DNA from: Sipunculus nudus
Taxonomy: Eukaryota; Annelida; Sipuncula; Golfingiida; Sipunculidae
Assembly (NCBI GenBank): GCA_026874595.1
Contig: CM049308.1
Coordinates: 92,695,624 to 92,759,623 of the forward strand
Reading direction: 5' to 3'
Length of the DNA stretch: 64,000 nt
The notes beneath the pieces are model-generated. The model saw only the letters and a list, made by a program, of their open reading frames with translations, did no database searches and was not told the DNA's origin. Position numbers and translations under genes: made by a program. Shown one piece after another: positions 34,190 through 47,669 of the stretch (its first letter is position 1; each line of letters begins with the position of its first letter).

Positions 34190-35060
34190 GATTCATGCCT
34201 GACAGCTGTCAAGTGTCCTTAAGTAGGGCCTGGTGCCCCATAGTATTCATTCTGTCTGTCTGTCCTTCTGTCCGTCCCTCTGTCTGTCCATCCACAATTC
34301 ATTACTGGATGATAACTCCAGTTTCAATTAACATATGCATTTCAAACTTAATATATAAATGGCACATCACTAAAGCAAGAACCCTAATGATATTGGTGAC
34401 ATAGGGTCGAATGTCAAGGGCTCAGGACTCACATTTATTAAAAACATTGTGGGTGCATTTTCATCCAAACTTTCCATGCCAGTCTTTCCATCTTACACAT
34501 ATAGGTCACCTACCAACAGGGAAACATCTCTATCAATCATGTGGTCACAAGTTCAAAGGTCAAGGTCACAGGAGCCATCTGTCCAAAAATTCATTTCCAG
34601 AAAATAACTCCAGATGGGATTCACATATGGAAAGAAACTTGACTTCTATATTGCCAAACTCTTAAACAAACATCCTTTTTAATTTTGGATATGAGGTCAA
34701 AGGTCAAGATCATGACCCCCACATCTTTAAAAATATTATTGATGCATTTTAAGCAAAACCTTTCATACCAGAGGTTCCATCATACACATACAGCTCACCT
34801 GCCAATAGGTAAATATCCCTTTCCCTATTGATGTCACAAGGTCAAAGATCAAGGTCAAAGGAGTAATCTGTCCATGCATTTATTTCCAAAACCTTTGATA
34901 ACTCCTATCAGGATTCACATATGGATTTCAAACTTAATTTATATATATATGACCCACCAAAAAAGTAAGAACCCATAGATTTTGGGGTGGTGAGGTCAGA
35001 GGCAAGGGTCTCAGGACTCATAGTTGTGAATGCCTTTTAAGCAAAACTTTTCTTGCCAGT
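34190..35060 (+). repeat. Tandem AGGTCA repeat, second block
   Basis: The head GGGCCTGGTGCCCCATAG is followed by a CTGTCTGTCTGTCC run and three to four units with GATAACTCCAG, CATATG, and GGTCAAAGGTCAAGGTCA. A perfect DR1 (AGGTCA-A-AGGTCA) is at 34694-34706. Confidence 0.7.
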
Positions 35061-36491
35061 CTTTCCATCTTGCTTCAGTGTTTAAATACTGTTTTCGGTC
35101 AGTTTCCTCTGTCCTAGCATGTAATCTGGTCTTTTATTATATTTTTCCAAGCATCACTCAGCTCACACTTGCGTCTATGGGCCTTTAGCGGGGCCCTGTC
35201 AGACCTGCCAGTATTCATCTAGTTTTGCTGACACCTATACAAAACTTGAATTTCAGAAGGTCAAGACTTCAACACTGTTTGGATATTGTAACACTCCTTT
35301 AACTGACTGTGTCAATGTTGAGACCCTGGTCCTAATTTTTTTTCGTTTTCTTTAACGTCTTCTGGAATGTTGGGTTTTGGTATACACTCTTCTGGACACA
35401 CCCCAGTATGGGTAGGACATATGTCTCTGTCACAGAAACATGATGTGACTATTATTATTAGCATTTGTCATTGTGGCACACTTTCATCGATTCCATATTT
35501 TTTATTATACAAATGTTATGATTAAAAATATAGTCCAGCTTTGCTATATTATCAGGCTGTATCAGCCTTTTGTGTATATTATATATAGTTATTGCTCCCA
35601 GTTTGATTATCAAGATATTGAAAATGAAATGTTGCAAAATAAAATTAAACAAGTATAATTAAAATGAATTTGGGGTCAGTCTGATCTTACCATATATAAA
35701 TCTTTGCCAAATGTGTCAGCACACTTGGGTTTGTTCGTATACAATATATATATATCAATAATATCTTGTTGAAACATGAAACACACACACACATATATAA
35801 TTATATATATGTAATAAAGTCTGTCAAAAAGTTAGTCATTTATTTATCTATTTGATATCATTTTGTCAAAATAATCCATACTCATTATTATATACTGTGT
35901 TTTATACATTTGCTATAGATAGAGTATACTGGTACAGGTTCCTGCTGACAGGGAACGAACTTTGTAGTCCTCTGGAATCCAAAATTCCAAGTAGTTAGTT
36001 ATATCATTCTCAACTGCATTCCAGAAATGGCAGTGCAGTCGTTAGGTTCTTTTGTGGATTATACATGGGTAATATTATTTAGAATATATATGTGTCTAAC
36101 ACTCCCCTGCTTCTGTTTCCTTTTTTATGTGATATGATTCAGTTATCAGTATCACTAATTTCAGAAATACTCCCACTGCAGATTTCTTGTTAAAATAGAA
36201 TTTTATCAATATTAAACTGATAATGATACGACCACGTGATCACAAAAGACAGAAGACGTGAGGTGGGTAAATTACCTGCCTTTCCAAAACAGAAAAAAAA
36301 TGGAAGCATGTTTCTATGCAGTTGACCCGAACTTGACATGACCTTAAGGGATTGATTCACATACTGGCTCTCAACATACATTTGAAGCCAGTACAGCTGT
36401 TAGATCAAGGTTTATCTAAAGCTATGACTCCTTTTACGTGGTTGCGGCCACGGTATGCGGATGCGGCAAGACCGATTCCTTTTATGCTGAA
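35061..36491. other. Intergenic, nothing recognised
   Basis: AT-rich, with short TA and CA repeats at about 35740-35810. No coding signal. Confidence 0.4.
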
Positions 36492-36752
36492 CAGGGGCGT
36501 CAATATAGGGGGGGGATGGGGGGTACATATACCTCCCACTATTTGGCAAGGGGGGGGGATGGTCAATGTAATCATCCCCCCCACTTTTCAGAGAATAATA
36601 TTATAATATTGCAAATAAAATATAGTAATAAATTGAATTAAAGACGTTGGATCTATTTACTAAATAATGTTATATCTATACCTTGCTTAGAATTCACAAA
36701 ATAACTTATTTTCTATAACTTTATAATTATTTAAAATATTACGTATATATAA

Positions 36753-36797
<45 letters not shown>

Positions 36798-36908
36798 GAA
36801 TATGTCACTCAGACATGCTGAAAAGGGTATATATATATATATAAATGTGTGTGTATTTGTATATACAAAGTCATCCCCCCCACCCTGGAAGAAAAATTGA
36901 CGCCACTG
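36492..36908. mobile_element. hAT-like MITE, 417 bp
   Basis: The left end is CAGGGGCGTCAATATAGGGG and the right end reverse-complemented is CAGTGGCGTCAATTTTTC. It is flanked by ATGCTGAA (36484-36491) and ATGCGGAA (36909-36916), an 8-bp duplication with one mismatch. G-rich and C-rich arms enclose a (TA)n core. Another right end of the family is at about 40530-40565 without a left partner. Confidence 0.75.
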
Positions 36909-36916
36909 ATGCGGAA

Positions 36917-39060
36917 TCTAATCTTGAATCAAGACAGATACATACATTTGGCAGACCACTCACCAGTTAATGACAGACAAAGGATTCCTATATTCACTGT
37001 GATTTAAATCTATGTTTCAGGCGGAAAATGTTTTTCGTTGTGGCATATACATGTACTGATAAACACTTTAAAATCCTTGGGAAACCCTATGTGACATATA
37101 TATACAATTCAGGGGGATTCCTTGTCCGAACCCATCCCTTTAAATTTTTTTGTCGGGTCAGCCGCTACATGATCCGACAAAAAATTTTGTCGGATGACGG
37201 GTCGGATAAGTACCGCAACCGTATATAAGGAATCTGTCCTTCATTATATCATGTTAGACTCTACCCGCGCGCGACTGTACCGCAACCGCGTTAAATGAAT
37301 TGTAGTTAGGTTTGAAGCCAAAGTAGCTCGTGTACCGTATACTCCGTAGGCCTATATAAAACAAGGGACCCATGGGTCACGGCTCTCAGCTGATCGTGAT
37401 TGGACTAAATGTTTCTCCACTGTGATACTATATCGAGTCGATAAAGCTTATGAATATCATGGACATGTTGGGCTATTATAAAGGAATGTAATGTAATATG
37501 TGAGTAAATGATAAATGAAATAACCTGACTGATGGATTAATAGAGTCAAATATAGTGGTTTATTTTTTATTTATTTAGGAGGGGTTGACAATTGTGATAT
37601 ATTTGAGCAAATATGAATGCAATGACAGCAGTAATAAGCAGTAGTAGAATGATGATAAGGCTATTTGTTGAAGGATCTAAAGTGTATGGTAGTCTGCAAG
37701 CTTTCAATTTGACAGATATGATGTTATGATTAACTATGCTGATGAAGTGATTTATAAATTTGTGGCTGTATGACACAATATCTCTTTAGTCTTGACAAGG
37801 TACATTATTGTGATGCCCACTATGTCTACATATTACACAATATTGACATAATTTCTAGCATGTACATAGGTACCTATGGACGAATAGTTATACAAAATAT
37901 TAAAGTATGAATATATCTGATTCATCTTGTTCTTGCTTACTGAGGCTGACTTTGGGATGGGGTTCGAAGAAGGGAAAAGTGAGGGCAGCACGAAGGTGGA
38001 TGTAGAAATATTCTATTGTAATGTTTTTCATTTATATAAGAAAATGAAACGCTAAGAGGAAAGGGGCCCTCCTACTTGGTTATAGTAAAGTTCTAAATAT
38101 ATGATTGCAAACTAATACTCTGACAAGACTGTCATGAAGAAAAACAGTAAAAGTTTTGAGATACTGTAATGCATATGAAAATATACAGATGGACAGGCAA
38201 GTGGACAGAATGGACTAATACCTTTATTTCACTTTCAAGGGAATAATGCATTTAAATTTATATATAAGCCTATTTTTTTAAACATATCCACTTTTTCCAT
38301 TAAGAAGTTTTTATCTGAACCATTTTTTTTTTATTTACAGGTTTTATAAATTTTTAATAAAAAAACCTGAAAATATAAGTTAAAATATTAGAATTGTTGC
38401 AAAAGTTGCAATCATTATATATACAGAGTAAAAAACTGAAACTATAAGTTAAAATATTAGAATTGTTGCAAAAGTTGCAATCATCATATATCCAGAGTGT
38501 AGCACATATTGGGTCATATTATGCATACACATATATTTTATTATTTTAAATCATAAATGTTTAAACTGAATTTAAAAGAAAATAATGCCACAACATGGCA
38601 TCTACAAGAATATTCCTTGAATCACTATTAAAAAGTTTTGCACATTGGAGTTTTCAGTACATGCTTAATTTTATTCACCAAAATAAAATAAAAGATTCAG
38701 TAAATTTGATAAAAAAAACATCTTTTCAAATAATGTATACACACTGTTGGTTGAATGAGGTACAAACAATATCAGTGTTAATTACTATCCCAGTTTTAAT
38801 TTATTACTGGAATTAATAGTCAATTTCACACCTGGTGAAGTTTTTACTCCTCTGAAGTAAGGAATTACTTATCTCATGAACATCCACACTTTCATAGCAA
38901 TACACCACTTTGTGGACACAATTAAATGTACACTTTAATCAATACAATACAAAATCTAAAATGTAGCATAGCCTGGAATAAGAATGAATCAAATACAGAA
39001 AATAATAACATTCATCTAGTTTATGCACCATCTGGGGGGGGGGGGGGGAGTGCAGGCAGA
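36917..39060. other. Intergenic with a short duplication
   Basis: No gene. A 69-bp unit is repeated twice at 38367-38498 (AAGTTAAAATATTAGAATTG and on). A reverse-orientation tail of the GCTCAGCTG repeat family lies at about 37366-37395. Confidence 0.45.
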
Positions 39061-39099
39061 GGGGAAGCCTGCTGGTAGTGGCCAAGCTGACCCAAGGCA

Positions 39100-40396
39100 A
39101 GCTGCCTGGGGTGGGTTACATAATGCATAGTGCCAAAGTTGGACAAAATTTAAGGTATTGATTTTTTATTTATGCTAATAACTTGAAAAATTTGCAAAAT
39201 TCAGATCTAATTTTGGGTATAACAATTGAATCTTGATAAAATAAAGTTATATTCCTGAAAAAAAAGTCTCTAGATTCAGCAATTCTCATGTTAGGTGAGT
39301 AAATATATTTCCTGATTTTTAAAAAAATTGCATTATGTTTTGGCCCATAACTTCAAAATAATACCCAATACTGACCTAATTTTTGGTAAGTTCATAGAAA
39401 ATGTATAAAAGAATGTGAATACTATATACGATCAAAAACAGATCAGTGGTTTTGATATTAGGCAGCCTTGAAGAGTAACAATGGCTTTTTTTATGGAAAA
39501 TGGAGTTTTTTCCTTAATATCTCGAAGGAACGAAGTCCTAATGACCCAATTTTCGGTTTGGTAGGAGATTTGGGGACATCTAAAATTATGCCAACAGCCT
39601 GGGGAGCATAGAGATGTGCACTGAATGACCTCCAGTCATCGAAGTGGACTGCTTGACAATGTAAGGGAATACAACAAGAGCCTCCAAAAAAATTCAATAA
39701 CCAGCCTAATTTTGCAGCTTTTATTTTCAGATTTGAACAGATTAAATCCTTATGTATACATGCTGTGAAAATTAAATCCACAGTACTTACAGGAAAAAAA
39801 TGTGCCGTGGCCAAAGTTGGGCAAAATTTAAGGTACCAATTTTATATTTTTGCCAATATTTAAAAAAATTTAACAGATTTTGATCTTATTTTTGGTATAC
39901 AATTAAATTTTGATTAATTTAAGTTGTATTACTGGAAAAAAGTCCCTACCTTTAACACTTTTGGTCTTAAGTGACCAAATATCTTCCTGATTTTTTTTAC
40001 AAAGTCCATTATGTTTGGGCCCATAACATTTTTAAATTATATAATACTGACTTAATATCTGGCATGTACATAGGAACTATATAGAGGAACATTTATGGTA
40101 AACATGAAGAAAACCAGATGAGTGGTTTTGATATTAGGCAGTCCTGAAGTGTGAAAATAGATTTCTAATAAAAAATTGAGGTTTTTCCTTAATATCTCGA
40201 AGGAACGAAGTCCTATTGACCCAATTTTCGGCATGGTAGGAGATTTTAGGGACACCTAACTGTATGCCGAATTTCAGATTCGTAGGTCCAACGGTGTCGA
40301 AACGTGCCAGTCTTACGGACGGACAGACAGACGGACGGACGACGGACAATGGACCACGACTATAGCTCAGATGACTTATAGTCAGCTGAGCTAAAA
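39100..40396 (-). repeat. Interspersed GCTCAGCTG-family repeat, reverse orientation, mosaic
   Basis: The head is at 40396 going down (TTTTTAGCTCAGCTGACTAT on the minus strand, then a CCGTCCGTCTGTCTGTCCG run). The internal segment with CTCGAAGGAACGAAGTCCTA occurs twice, near 40195 and near 39525, so two partial copies are joined head to tail. It is related to 16856-18478. Confidence 0.6.
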
Positions 40397-41205
40397 ACTG
40401 CTGAATTGAGTCCAACCATGAACAGGTATTGGTCGGGAGAATTTCCATGAAAATCGTCTCGGAGAGGTTCTACTGTATGTATATATTTATGTTTGTGTGT
40501 TTGTGTGTGTTTGAAAAAAAGTTGCGATTCATCCCGCCACTCTTGAAGACAAATTGACGCCACTGATAAATCCATCCAGACATTTTAGTTTCTTTTCTTA
40601 TTTTTATTGGCTCAGGCGATTTCCAGTCAGGCTGAGCCATATATGGATAGATCTCAGGGCCGTAGCCTGAGCAAAGTCTGAAAGGGGGGGGGGGGGGGGC
40701 ATTTACGTGGCTTAAATGTCACGGAGTGATGGTCACCACTCTAATTGACCATTCTCGCAAATACTGCCAACATTTTATTTTTTATGTCTAAGAACGCTCA
40801 GACCTCAGGGGATAGCTGCCCCCACCCCGGTCGTCTGACCTTGAAATTTCTTGTTTAACAATCAACTGAACTCTCCCATGAAACTGAAAATTAGGCCAAT
40901 GTGAACTTTATTCTGCGAGCTATGCAAGTAAAACATATCACCGGGAAAGTCCGACTCTTCGTGGGGCTGATGAACAAGAATATGAGGATCGATGTTTTCG
41001 GAGATGTTCTTTGGAGAAACGTTCAAGACCAAAGTATATACAGAAAAAAAGGGAAAACTTGCTTGATCACGATCCAGATTTGAGTGTTCATTTTAATTAT
41101 TTATCAGTCCGAAAACCATGGTTCTGTCACTTCTTATGTACCAGGTGCAAAATTTCAAAGCTTATTGAGAACTTTCGGAGGTATTACTCAACAAGGCCTA
41201 CAGGC
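40397..41205. other. Intergenic with MITE fragments
   Basis: It contains a lone right end of the 36492-type MITE (to about 40565, ATTGACGCCACTG), a G run at about 40684-40700 after CAGGGCCGTAGCCTG, and no gene. Confidence 0.45.
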
Positions 41206-44200
41206 CTAATGCGAACCTATGCAATTGGATAAACATCAGGTATAATGCATTTATGCTGGACCGTTACTTTTCAAGTACATGTGTGACATCTATATGTACA
41301 ATTCAGGCATTGAAAATTTTGAATTCGAGTGCATGCACCAATTACACAAACATCACTGCTGAAAAATGTTATGGATGCACACAACGCAAAAATGATTGTA
41401 AGTTGCACCACCAGTCTTGTGTACGAGAAAGCCAACAAAGATGTATGGACATGAAAAATTTCAGACAGATACTTCAAACCACTGTTAGGCTATGTGCACA
41501 GATGCATGAAACAACTAGAAAACCGGTAGTCGACAAGCGATAACGTGTCTCCGCTGAAGTCAGAGTGGTACGGCTGAAGTGACATGGTTTGAGTTGTATG
41601 TCACAAAACTGCTGAATTTAGTCAACTACAACTCTGAGAAAAGGGCATTAATTCATTCAACGAAAACACCTGCCGCTACCTGTCTGGTCAAATAGAAAAC
41701 TTTCCAATATGGATGAACATTCCAAATTTCAGACCAATTCCTTGACCCACTCCTGATATATAAACAATTTTCACCCAGAGTACATGTAAAAGGATACCAC
41801 GCGATAACAATTGCAGATGGCGCCACCAGTCTTGAGTACAAAATTGAGAAGTCCAATTTCAGGCCAATAATGCAAATCACTCCTGAGAAAAGGGCATTTA
41901 TTTATTCTACAAAAACCGAAAGATTTGTGGCGCCACTTGTTTGGTGCCAGTGACAACTTTCCAAGATGGATAAACATGCCAAATTTCAGACCAATACCAT
42001 GACCCACTCCTGAGATATAAGCAATTTTCACCCAGAGCACATGTACGGATGGGGCCACAGGAAAACGATTGCAGATGGCGCCACCAGTCTTTGGTACAAG
42101 ATTTAAGAGTCCAAGATCTATGGATATGTACAATTTCAGGCCAATACTGCGAATCACTCCTGAGAAAATGGAATTAATTTGTTCTACACAAACTGGAAGG
42201 TGGGTGGCGCCACCTGTCTGGTAAACGTGACAACTTTCCAAGATGGATGAACATGCCAAATTTCAGGCCAATACCGCGACCCACTCCTGAGATATGAGCA
42301 ATTTTCAACCAAAGCACATGTACGGATGGACGCCACGGGAAAACGATTGCAGATGGCGCCACCAGTTAATTTATTCTACGAAAAACGGAAAGGTAAGTGA
42401 CGCCACCTGCCTGGTGACAACTTTCCAAGATGGATGAACTTGCCAAATTCAGACCAATTCCTTGAGCCCAGCAAGGAGAAACTAAACTGAACTTAAGAGA
42501 CTTGACAGTTTCAAGGGCTCGAGGTATTCATGAAGTGTCCACATGCAGCCTTTAGGGGCATGGCTTCCATGAGGTGATCACATGCAGCCTTGAGGAAATG
42601 GAGCCGGGATAACCTTATGACCCCTGGCAAACTCAATGTGCACTCATTGGACTCTTGACCTCTACCTGGATGCACTGAATGAACTCTTGACCTATATCTG
42701 GTTGAACTCTTGACCTGTTGCATAATCTGATACAGTTTGCTGTCTACCAAAGATATAATTAGACGAAGACTGACCTTTGGCCTGTTGCCAAATCTAAACA
42801 GTCTGCCAAGCTATTTGTAGATACAGACACAATCTTTGCCTGTTGGTAAATCTGTTTACACATACTGAAAGACTCTGGCTAAAATGCTTTTTTTTCAAGC
42901 TGACATATAAGACTTTATCAAACTGTTTAGAATAATAAAAGATGCAGTCCTTTTCCTTGTTAAAGGTCCAATAAATCTGGCAAAATCATTCACGTAAAGG
43001 TGAACCAAGGCCACCTAAGATTCATTTTGTGCACTGTTACAGAAGTTATAATTGAAACAAAATTTTTGTAGAAGAAGATTATTGCCGCCCTAAATTTGAT
43101 AAAGACATACTAATGGCTACAATAGTAACTTTCTATGAATAAGTTTTCTATGAATCTACCAAAAATCAATGAGCCCGATCTATTCATTGAAATTGAGATA
43201 ACTTATAAAATTCTTTTCAAAACTAAAACCATTCAGCTTATTTTCATCATGAAACATTTTTAAGCTGAAAGAGGCTAAAATAACAAGGGTTTTGTCTATA
43301 AAATAAACAGGGCAATGAAGGTGGCACCACAAACCTCAGTTTCAAACATGAGTTTTGTTGCGACATTTGCCCAACACTTCGTGATGCTAGCTCCTGTAGT
43401 TTCTGAGATTCTTATGTTAGCTTGGCCAAATGACTAATTTTAAGTTCCTGTAACTCGGCCAAAGTAAGCCAAACTGGAACCAATCGAACAAACGTTATCC
43501 CTTGGATATTTTTTTTGTGAAATATTGAACAATTTGGCTCTATAATTTCGGAGGAAAATATTTTCATCTTTTTTTCAAGCTTTTCCCCCGTAAAATATAA
43601 ATGATGCAGGTGGCGACAAAAAAAAAAGCTGTGTCCCAGAACATTTGATATGTGAATGATTTTTGTGTAAATTTTACGGATGCTTGCTCCTGCTGTTCCT
43701 GAGAAATTATGGGTTTATGTACGCCACTAATCGATCACCCCGTACAAAAAAGTTTGATGCAGGTGGCGCCACTAATACCTCAATTTCAGATATTACTCGT
43801 GTGACCGACATTGGCATAAAATGTGGTGGTGATAGCTCCAGCCGTTTCTGAGATTTAAATTTTAATATGCGTTTTTGGACAGATGACTAAGTTGAACATC
43901 CTGTAACTCGGCCAAAAATCATCGAACTAGGGCCATTCGAACAAACTTGAGAGATTGTTCCAGAAATCATTTATGTGAAATATAGGACAATTTGGCTGAA
44001 CAGTTTCGGAGAAGAAGATTTTCATAGGTTTTTATGCTATTACCACGTAAACGTTAACTGATGAAGATGGCACAAAAAAGCTATATCCCACAAAATTTGA
44101 TATGTGACTTGATTTTTGTGTATAATTCGGGGATGGCAGCTCCTGCTGTTCCTGAGATATTATGGGTTAATGTACTGATAACCAATGACCCCGGTACAAA

Positions 44201-44417
44201 AAAGTTCAACGCAGGTGGCGCCACCAATACCTAAATTTTATATATGATTTGTGTGACCTATTGGCATCAAAATTGGTAATGATAGCTCGAGTATGTTTTT
44301 TTTTACAGATGACTAAGTTCAACTACCTGTAACTCGGCCAAAAATCACAAAACTTAAACTATTCGAACAAACTTGAGAGAGATTGTTCCAGAAATCATTT
44401 CTGTGAAATATTGGACA
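41206..44417 (+). mobile_element. Second copy of the GCGAACCT-end element, cut by the retroelement
   Basis: It starts AGGCCTAATGCGAACCTATG like 27376. It then carries the GGTGGCGCCACC tandem block (41540-42450, units of about 260 bp) and the block of AACTCGGCCAAAAATCA units (43400-44400). At 44417 it stops abruptly within ATTGGACA and continues directly as retroelement gag sequence. Its right end is missing. Confidence 0.6.
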
Positions 44418-45213
44418 AACGAGGACCTGCTGTAAGGCTGTGTACACCGTGAGCCTCCGTATAACTCTCGGCTAAGTCTACCATACTATCAAAGTCACGA
44501 CACCGTCTCTCTTTCAAAAACATAGAGAGATCCCTACTACAGCAGTTTACGAACTGCTCACACATCAACAGGTTAACTACCCCGTCGTAGTCACCTCCGA
44601 CCCCTGCCATCCCTATCCAATGGTCTAGGTATCCACTCAGTCTCACCGCAAACTGACTCGGCGTTTCGCCTCGCTCAGGCCTACAAGTCCGAAACTTGTG
44701 TCGATAACCCTCTTCGGTCATTTGGTATCGCTTTAACAAGGCTATCTTTAACTTATCGTAATCCATGGCCTCACTAACCGATAACTGTGTGTAAGTCCCT
44801 AGCGCCTTACCCCGCAGTAACGGACTCAGGTGTAACGCCCAATTCTCCCTATCATAGCCTTGACATACAGCTAATCGTTCAAATCGCTCAAGAAACGCAT
44901 CTAGCTGATCGTGAGCCTCATCAAAATGTGGAAGCTGGATTTTCGGGAATACATCCCTACTTCTCTCTTCTTTAACCCCAGAGTCAGACTTTAACCTTAG
45001 AACCTCTAATTCGTGGGCTCTAGCCTCTCGCTCGCGCTCTAATTCCCGCTGCTCACGCTCTAATTCCCGCTGTTCCTTCTCTATTTCACGTTGCCTAGCT
45101 CTTTCCTCACGTTCCTCATCCGCACGCCGTCTAGCCTCAACATAATCTTGTAAAGCCTGGTCCTTAAGCCCCAAGGCCTGTCCGCATCTAACAAGTGACT
45201 CTAACGTTTCCAT
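44418..45213 (-). pseudogene. Truncated gag of unit III
   Basis: Residues 1 to about 265 are identical to the gag of the full units up to HSLTAGPR, then the sequence leaves the element at the junction with repeat DNA. The reading frame runs seven codons into that repeat before a stop; those residues are not gag. The zinc knuckle and everything after it are lost. Confidence 0.9.
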
Positions 45214-45936
45214 GGTAACGCTCTAACCTAGTAAGATTCCAGTATCTAGTAATATCCGCTCTTAAAAATCCGTAAATACGTACTGTTAAAGCCAACCTAA
45301 CGAACCGGCGGTATCCGTACAATAACACTACGGTAGCTCTACGCATCAAAATTTACTTATACGGACGGACGGACGGAAGGTCGGACGAAGGGTCAGACGG
45401 ATGGACGGATGGATATCAAGATATAAATAAACACCATGCACCTATGATTACCATGCCAATCGGGAGGGGTAAACTTACCTGTCAAGAGACCCTACCACGT
45501 GACCAATCACAAACTAGTGTAGAAAAAATTATACCAGGGCGTATCTAACAACATCAAAAATTTTCACTCTAATCTGGGTTTATATCAACCCAATAATGAT
45601 GTCCAGGTATCACTGAACTAGCATTACTCACAAAACATGCATGTGTTCTAGCCAAATCTACAAGGTATATGCCGATCTTGAAACAATGTTGTGCTTCAGG
45701 TAATATTCTCACTGAATAAATATTAACTCCTAACAGTGGGGTAATTTCATTGTGCAAGTATACACTACAACATCAGTTTGGTGTCATTTCCAATTATTAA
45801 TTCAGATCAACTCTAGTTTGAGTATATGAATGTCTGGTTTCAGTACTGTTTTCTCAGTTCAAAACTTCTGAAACTTACTGTAATTAGCCAGTTTTTTTTT
45901 TAAGGCTAATTATATCCTGGCACGCTCGCCATACAA

Positions 45937-47087
45937 TGTCACCCCTAACTTAACGTGAAAACTTTACAACGGATATATCCTATAAAACCATACGATGGGT
46001 TTACGCTCGCCACTTGATTTCACTCATCAAGAAATTAGATCCCGGCCATTACAGGTGACATTTCCAGGTTCTTTTAAGGACGTGTATTAAAATACCAGAC
46101 AATCATACACCCAGATCAATAGAAATTATGAGACATCAGGTTAAATTCACAAATATAATTCAAGACAATACTTACAGAGACACAAATGTGAGTGTGTGCG
46201 TTGATGTGTCAATACGACAGTTCTTCACATTAAAATTACAGGATATTTACTGAGTCCATGGTTTGTATAAAAAAAACCATAAAGTCCAGTTCCTTCAGAG
46301 ATCTCTGGTTACTGTTTTGTGTAGAATCTAGCGTATGGTTAGCACCATATAGATCTAGTCTTTCTGAGTTTAGTGATCTTCAACTAATCTTGCTTGTCAG
46401 CAACCCGGGTAGGTTTACGTTCACATGAATGCAATAGCGCTCTTTGTTTACGTAGAGCTTAGAGTCCTTGACCTTGCTCGTGTAGCAATGGTTTCACGGC
46501 TTACGGCGGTTATGTATCTAGGTCAAGCTGAACTAGGCCGGCAGGTGACGAGCGCTCTTTCACTTTATCGCCAATACGAAGCTCTGTCGGCAGCACGGCT
46601 GAGTTCTCATGAGTTGGGTCCTTGCCTCATGTAGAAGCTTGCTTCTATGCCGTTCCTGGCGTTTCAATGTTCCTATTCCCGTGCGTGCGTGCTGCCTCCT
46701 CAAGCTTCAAGACCCAACTGAACCAACATTCAGCGTCTCTTCTTGAAGTCTGACGTCACAATCGCCTGTTCACTGTGTACGGCAATCCGGTTCTCTGATT
46801 GGCTTATTTCTCAAGTGTCCCATATAAGGATATATGTGACCTAGTTTGACTGTTAGCGTCACCATGGCGACCCACATACCAAATGTAATAATTACACACG
46901 ATGCGTGACACGGATAAATCAGCTGATAGCCGATGGGATTCCATACAAGAATACACAATATATATATATACAATCAAGACCTGTCAACGCTTTAGGATGA
47001 CGCTTCACGTCAATATCAATAGAGAACAGACTTCGTTAAACTATGATACAAAACACCGTACATATTGTCACCTATTGTCTGGTGACA
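45937..47087 (-). repeat. LTR between units II and III, 1,151 bp
   Basis: Bounded by the 7-bp inverted ends TGTCACC and GGTGACA. On the minus strand it is preceded by the purine tract and followed by a TGGCGAGCGTGCC candidate primer site. It contains a TGACGTCA site at 46751-46758 and an inverted CCAAT box (ATTGG) at 46798-46802. Confidence 0.8.
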
Positions 47088-47102
47088 TCACCCCCTCCTT
47101 TT
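47088..47102 (-). other. Polypurine tract of unit II
   Basis: On the minus strand AAAAGGAGGGGGTGA directly precedes the TGTCACC of the 3' LTR, as expected for the primer of plus-strand DNA synthesis. Confidence 0.75.
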
Positions 47103-47297
47103 AAAGAAAATACACGGTATTTTCTCGATACATCGTATCGTTCTATCTCACAGGGTCCAGCTATACATATTTACATATAGCAATACATAAAAGTCATGTA
47201 ACAAGTTGTCATTAGTACATGCCCACGGTCTATGACACAGGGCAAAATCCTGTACATGTTTAGACTTACCTGGCTAGACATTAAAGCTCATTACATC

Positions 47298-47669
47298 CTA
47301 ACACTCAGGCAGTCTGCTAAGAAAATCAGGTCCATGGTTTAGTTTACCTGACACTGCTTCAATATCAAATCTAAACTCTGGTAGAACCAGTGCCCATCTC
47401 ATTACTCTCTTATTAGCACATTTTGATTTGCTAATATACTTTAATGGTTTGTGGTCGGTCTGAATGGTGAACGGTCTACAAGCCAGGTACATCTCAAATT
47501 TCTGTACAGACCATACAATTGCTAATGACTCTTTCTCAATGGTGGAGTAATTTCTCTCCCTGGGCAATAGTTTACGACTGGCATAAGCTACTGGGTGCAT
47601 GATCCCCTCGTGTCTTTGCATCAGGATACAGCCAATACCCACATCAGATGCATCACATTTCAAATAAAA
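47298..47669 (-). pseudogene. RNase H segment of unit II, separated by a nonsense codon
   Basis: It is in frame with the RT above, starting after the new TGA. It keeps LKCDASDVGIGC, STIEKESLAIVW and IQTDHKPLK. Two substitutions distinguish it from unit I (KYISK for KCISK and LPEF for LQEF). With no own start near its beginning it is probably not expressed as a product. Confidence 0.85.

Noticed and set aside
45569-47104. Short frames of 62-69 residues in the retroelement leader and LTR, present in all units
   Set aside because: Identical because the copies are young; no domain, no conserved start context and no envelope-like features such as a signal peptide with a membrane anchor.
47103-47297. 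Possible extra gene between RNase H and the 3' LTR
   Set aside because: Only about 195 bp remain between the RNase H stop and the purine tract, with no reading frame; there is no room for an envelope gene.
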